The notes beneath the pieces were generated by a model that saw nothing but the letters and a program-made list of their open reading frames with translations, ran no database searches and was not told the DNA's origin. A program made the translations under genes and the position numbers. Source: Verrucomicrobiota bacterium (GTDB lineage: Bacteria; Verrucomicrobiota; Verrucomicrobiia; Chthoniobacterales; UBA10450). Taken from it: DNA of 8,880 bases. The DNA lies in NCBI GenBank assembly GCA_003218815.1, contig QHON01000010.1:1-8880 (forward strand), in the 5' to 3' direction. Of the stretch, positions 5,705 to 8,880 are shown piece after piece (position 1 is the first letter of the stretch; each line of letters begins with the position of its first letter).

Positions 5705-6665
5705 AAATTTCCTCCAGAACGTTCCTTTCGACTTCGGCGAGTGTTCCGCGCACGCGTGCGCCCGCCGCGAGGGTATGCCCCCCGCCGCCAAATTTCTGAC
5801 AGATGGCACAGACATCAACGGCATCACTTTTCGAGCGCATGCTGACCCGCACTTTGCCGTCGGCCAGTTCTTCGAAAAAGACGGCGACGATAACGCCGCG
5901 GATCGCGCGAAGGTGATCGATTAAGCCTTCATTGTCTTCCGGAAGAACCTGCAGCTCCGCGGCCGTCTGTAAGGACAGGCTAAAACTTGCGACACGGCCG
6001 TCACGTTCAAAACGCATAGTGCGCAGCAGTTCTCGCAGTAGTTCCACTCGGCGTCGTGGATAATTCTCATAGAGCTGCTGGCTTAACTGTCCAACGTCAA
6101 TGCCGGTGCAGACGAGCTCCGCCGCAACCTCGAAAGTGCGTGCGCTCGTTTTAGGATATTGAAAGGATCCAGTGTCGGTGGAGATAGCAGCGTAAAGATT
6201 TTCGGCGATCTCGCGATCAAATGGGAAATCCTGACTTTTGATCAGGTCAAAAATAATTTGTCCGGTAGCGGGCGCGGTTGGATCGACATGAACAAGGTCA
6301 CCGTAGCCTGGGTTGCTCAGATGATGATCGATGTTGATCCAAATTTTCGCTGAGCGAACGGCCGTAAATGCTGTTCCGAGTCGATTTTGAATTGCCGTAT
6401 CCAGCGCGATCGCAGCATCGACATCTTCGGCAGTGTGGGGCGGCTTGGTTAATAAATCCCCGCGCGGCAGGAAGGAATACTTCTCAAGCATTCCATCTTC
6501 ATTCCACACCCGAACTTTCTTCCCGAGCTGCTGAAGCGAAAGTGCGAGCGCGAGCTGGCTGCCAAGCGCGTCGCCATCGGGGCGAACGTGACTTAAGACC
6601 GCGAAACGCTCATTCTCCCGCAATACCCGTCCGATTTGGTCGAGTTTGGATCGTGCCGCGCTCAC
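5679..6665 (-). CDS. nrnA: DHH-family bifunctional oligoribonuclease / pAp phosphatase NrnA
   Basis: NrnA degrades nano-RNA, the 2-5 base RNA fragments left by exoribonucleases, and removes the 3' phosphate of pAp. The 328-residue product has the DHH metal sites HVRPDGDALGS (26-36, His and two Asp), AIALDT (85-90), NIDHHLSN (111-118, the DHH motif) and ISTDTGSFQY (161-170). The DHHA1 domain has VRVSMRSK (273-280) and the substrate loop FGGGGHTLAAGA (292-303). The start is GTG 6665, overlapping the rbfA stop in a GTGA arrangement, so it is translated by coupling; no separate Shine-Dalgarno is visible. Its 3' end carries the truB ribosome-binding site and start. The order rbfA-nrnA-truB-ribF is a widely conserved bacterial arrangement. 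Confidence 0.96.
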   Translation of the reverse strand: MSAARSKLDQIGRVLRENERFAVLSHVRPDGDALGSQLALALSLQQLGKKVRVWNEDGMLEKYSFLPRGDLLTKPPHTAEDVDAAIALDTAIQNRLGTAFTAVRSAKIWINIDHHLSNPGYGDLVHVDPTAPATGQIIFDLIKSQDFPFDREIAENLYAAISTDTGSFQYPKTSARTFEVAAELVCTGIDVGQLSQQLYENYPRRRVELLRELLRTMRFERDGRVASFSLSLQTAAELQVLPEDNEGLIDHLRAIRGVIVAVFFEELADGKVRVSMRSKSDAVDVCAICQKFGGGGHTLAAGARVRGTLAEVERNVLEEICDVVKSHS

Positions 6666-7012
6666 TCGTGATCGCTGCGTGGCGTTTCGATCTCTTGCAG
6701 AATTTCAATGACGCGGGCGCCGCGTTCGATGGAATCATCGAGATGAAAAATGAGATGCGGCGTGTATTTCATAGTGACATGACGGGCCAGCTCAGCTTGC
6801 AAAGTTGCACGATGAGACGCGAGTTTGCTTATGACACACTCGCCGAGATCAGGTCCAAGAACGCTGACAAATACATGCGCATTCTTTAGATCCGCGCTGA
6901 CATCGACATGGTTGATAGTGACGAGGGCGCCTGCGAAACTTATTTCACGCGCGATGATTCCGCTCAGTTCTCGTTTCAAGAGCTCGTTTACGCGTAGCAT
7001 TCGGTGTTTCAT
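6662..7012 (-). CDS. rbfA: 30S ribosome-binding factor A
   Basis: RbfA is a small KH-like protein that binds the 16S 5' helix region and helps mature the 30S subunit; it is a cold-shock protein in E. coli. The 116-residue product has the family pattern: R-L-NELLKRELSGIIAREI near the N-terminus, ALVTINHVDVSADLKNAHVFVSVLG in the middle, and RHVTMKYTPHLIFHLDDSIERGARVIEIL near the end. The ATG at 7012 follows the infB stop after 96 bases, much of it occupied by an inverted heptad-repeat array. The start has no recognisable Shine-Dalgarno: the nine bases between the array and the ATG are GCTCCAAAC. An ATG four codons further on (MLRVN) is a less likely alternative, as it would trim the first helix. 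Confidence 0.95.
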   Translation of the reverse strand: MKHRMLRVNELLKRELSGIIAREISFAGALVTINHVDVSADLKNAHVFVSVLGPDLGECVISKLASHRATLQAELARHVTMKYTPHLIFHLDDSIERGARVIEILQEIETPRSDHE

Positions 7013-7021
7013 GTTTGGAGC

Positions 7022-7100
7022 AGTTGAGAGCTGAGTGTTGATGGTTGAGAAAAAGAACGGGTAATTACCAATCTCTCAGCTCTCAACTACCGACTCTCAA
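7022..7100. repeat. Inverted arrays of a 7-base repeat (infB-rbfA gap)
   Basis: The left block, 7022-7049, is four heptamers: AGTTGAG, AGCTGAG, TGTTGAT, GGTTGAG. The right block, 7073-7100, is four facing heptamers: CTCTCAG, CTCTCAA, CTACCGA, CTCTCAA. A 23-base centre separates them and contains the perfect palindrome GGTAATTACC (7060-7069). The arrays form a perfect 14-bp stem between 7022-7035 and 7075-7088. The element fills nearly the whole gap between infB and rbfA; in the mRNA the 3' foot of the stem ends 9 bases before the rbfA ATG. Confidence 0.75.
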
Positions 7101-7108
7101 CTTTTTCT

Positions 7109-8880
7109 TTAGAGTTTCTGGGCGATCGCTTCAAGTTGGTAGCACTCAATAATGTCGCCCACTTGATATTCGCTGAAATCGCCGAGCTTGATGCCGCATT
7201 CAAGGCCTGAACGCACCTCTTTCACGTCATCCTGAAAACGGCGCAGCGTCGAAATCCCGCCGTCGTAAACTGGCTGCCGTTTCCGCACCACCCGGGCGCG
7301 CGCGGCGCGGGCTATGCGACCATCGGTGACGAGACAGCCGGCAACAATACCCTTGCTCAGTTCGAAAACCTGTTTCACTTCGGCATGCCCGATCACCGTC
7401 TCTCGATGTTCGGGCTCGAGCAAACCGGCCATCGCTTCTTTGATTTGATCGAGCAGTTCGTAAATGATGCTGTAAAGCTTGACTTGGACACCCTCCCGTC
7501 TTGCCGCGGAAACGGCCATGTTCTCGACCTTCACATTAAAGCCAACCACGACCGCGTTCGATGCGCTCGCCAACAAAATGTCCGATTCAGAAATGGGCCC
7601 GACGGCTGAGTGAATGATTTCCAAGTCGATCTTTTTACTTTCGATCTGTTCCAGTGCACCGACCAATGCCTCGAGCGAGCCTTGCGCGTCACATTTCAAA
7701 ACGATGCGTAAAACCTTTTTCCCGTCGGCCGCTTCGAGTAGGCTCTCAAGCGTGGCGCGTTGTGGCACGGTCAACTTATCCGCGCGCTTCGTGAGCAAAC
7801 GTTCCTCACCCAGAGTTTTTGCCGAGCGTTCCGAGTCCATGACGAGAAGTTCATCGCCCGCGTTTGGCAGCCCCGTGAAACCGAGGACTTTCACCGGGGT
7901 AGAGGGACCAGCTTTCTTGATCGGTTGGCCGCGATCGTCCAGGAGCGATTTCACTTTGCCACTGTAATCGCCGCAAATGAAAGGATCGCCGATCTTTAAC
8001 ATTCCCATTTGCACGATAACGGTGGCGGTGGGACCACGCCCTGCTTCGATTTGCGCTTCAATTACTGTGCCGCGCGGAGTGGCACTGGGCGATGCTTTAA
8101 GTTCCATCACTTCCGCTTGCAGCGTCATCATCTCGAGCAGGTGATCGATACCGGTGCCTTTCGTGGCGGAGACGGGACAAACGATCGTTTCGCCTCCCCA
8201 ATCCTCCGGCGTGAGCTCGCGCTCTTGCAATTGTTTTTTCACCCTGTCGATGTTGGCCGAGGGGAGATCGACCTTGTTAAGCGCGACCATGATTTTCACA
8301 TGGGGCGCGGCCTTGGCGTGATTAATCGCCTCTATTGTTTGCGGCATGATGCCATCATCCGCCGCGATTACCAGCACGACGATGTCGGTCACGTTAGCAC
8401 CACGCGCGCGCATCGCGGTGAAAGCGGCGTGGCCCGGGGTGTCGATAAAGGTGATTTTCGTTCCGTTGTGATCGACGCTATAAGCGCCGATGTGCTGTGT
8501 AATTCCGCCAGCTTCGGCTGCGGCCACCCGCGTTTTGCGAATCGCATCCATCAGCGAAGTCTTGCCGTGGTCCACATGTCCCATGAACGTAATGATCGGA
8601 CCGCGCGGCTTGAGTTCCTCTTCCTTTTCAATGACGGGCGGAGGGGGCGCGACCACAACCTGCTCGACCTTGTGGACACCGGCGCCTTTCTCGCGGCGTT
8701 CTTTCTCCAGGACGAATCCGTGGTTCTCGGCGATCTTCGACGCGATATCCGGCTCGATCGTTTGGTTGATATTCGCGAAGATGTTGAATGTCATCAGCTC
8801 CGCGATGAGTTGATGCGGCTTTAATCCAAGCTCGATTGCCAATTGCCTAACGATAATTGGCGGTTTGATGTGGATGACTT
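7109..8880 (-). CDS. infB: Translation initiation factor IF-2 (5' end beyond the window)
   Basis: IF-2 is the GTPase that brings initiator fMet-tRNA to the 30S subunit and promotes subunit joining. The frame is open to the right edge, so 589 residues of the C-terminal part are visible and the N-terminal region is missing. The visible N2-type domain starts with VIHIKPPIIVRQLAIELGLKPHQLIAELM. The G domain is complete: G1 GHVDHGKTSLMD, G2 region GGITQHIGAY, G3 DTPGH, G4 NKVD, G5 VSATKGTG. Domains II to IV follow (VIEAQIEAGRGPTATVIVQ; VLKCDAQGSLEALVGAL; then GCLVTDGRIARAARARVVR and GLECGIKLGDF near the C-terminus). The product ends EAIAQKL. A TTG at 8842 could be mistaken for a start, but conserved sequence continues upstream of it, so the gene is partial. 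It is the first visible gene of the rbfA-nrnA-truB-ribF transcript. Confidence 0.97.
   Translation of the reverse strand, partial: VIHIKPPIIVRQLAIELGLKPHQLIAELMTFNIFANINQTIEPDIASKIAENHGFVLEKERREKGAGVHKVEQVVVAPPPPVIEKEEELKPRGPIITFMGHVDHGKTSLMDAIRKTRVAAAEAGGITQHIGAYSVDHNGTKITFIDTPGHAAFTAMRARGANVTDIVVLVIAADDGIMPQTIEAINHAKAAPHVKIMVALNKVDLPSANIDRVKKQLQERELTPEDWGGETIVCPVSATKGTGIDHLLEMMTLQAEVMELKASPSATPRGTVIEAQIEAGRGPTATVIVQMGMLKIGDPFICGDYSGKVKSLLDDRGQPIKKAGPSTPVKVLGFTGLPNAGDELLVMDSERSAKTLGEERLLTKRADKLTVPQRATLESLLEAADGKKVLRIVLKCDAQGSLEALVGALEQIESKKIDLEIIHSAVGPISESDILLASASNAVVVGFNVKVENMAVSAARREGVQVKLYSIIYELLDQIKEAMAGLLEPEHRETVIGHAEVKQVFELSKGIVAGCLVTDGRIARAARARVVRKRQPVYDGGISTLRRFQDDVKEVRSGLECGIKLGDFSEYQVGDIIECYQLEAIAQKL

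Noticed and set aside
8009..8824. Long plus-strand open frame opposite infB (271 codons)
   Set aside because: It is antisense to the highly conserved IF-2 G domain and has low-complexity, His/Arg/Asp-rich composition typical of a shadow frame in GC-rich DNA.

Overview
The window looks like a core-genome stretch of a Verrucomicrobiota bacterium, probably a soil Spartobacteria/Chthoniobacterales-type lineage. This is an inference from three things: the style of the proteins, moderate-to-high GC with GTG/TTG starts and few Shine-Dalgarno sites, and short palindromic and heptanucleotide repeats of a kind I associate with that phylum. I could not run a search, so the taxonomy is tentative.

Left part (1-2409, all on the minus strand). 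The 5' end of a class I/II PLP-dependent aminotransferase runs off the left edge. Before it in transcription order are a double-domain nucleoside diphosphate kinase-like protein, a secreted DUF1326-type protein with a Cys-rich CxCxxxCPC motif, and tRNA-Gly(GCC). An 80-base palindromic REP-like element sits between the tRNA and the DUF1326 gene. A stem-loop follows the DUF1326 stop codon.

Middle part (2410-4028, plus strand). This is a compact signalling cassette: a signal-peptide/membrane protein resembling DUF6249 proteins, broken by a one-base frameshift in this sequence, then an ECF sigma factor, then a small two-helix membrane protein that is the obvious candidate anti-sigma factor. The three are packed with gaps of 9 and 13 bases.

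Right part (4042-8880, minus strand). This is the conserved translation/RNA maturation operon in the order infB (5' end off the right edge), rbfA, nrnA, truB, ribF. The last four genes are joined by overlaps or very short gaps (GTGA overlap rbfA/nrnA, 26-base overlap nrnA/truB, 7-base gap truB/ribF), which implies co-transcription and translational coupling. The only real gap in the operon, between infB and rbfA, is almost filled by two facing arrays of a 7-base repeat that can fold into a 14-bp stem right before the rbfA start codon.

There is no CRISPR array, insertion sequence or phage gene in the window, and no gene-free stretch over 300 bases. The most interesting items are the heptad-repeat hairpin inside the infB-rbfA gap, the sigma/anti-sigma cassette with its frameshifted first gene, and the tandem NDK-like protein whose first domain lacks the catalytic histidine.
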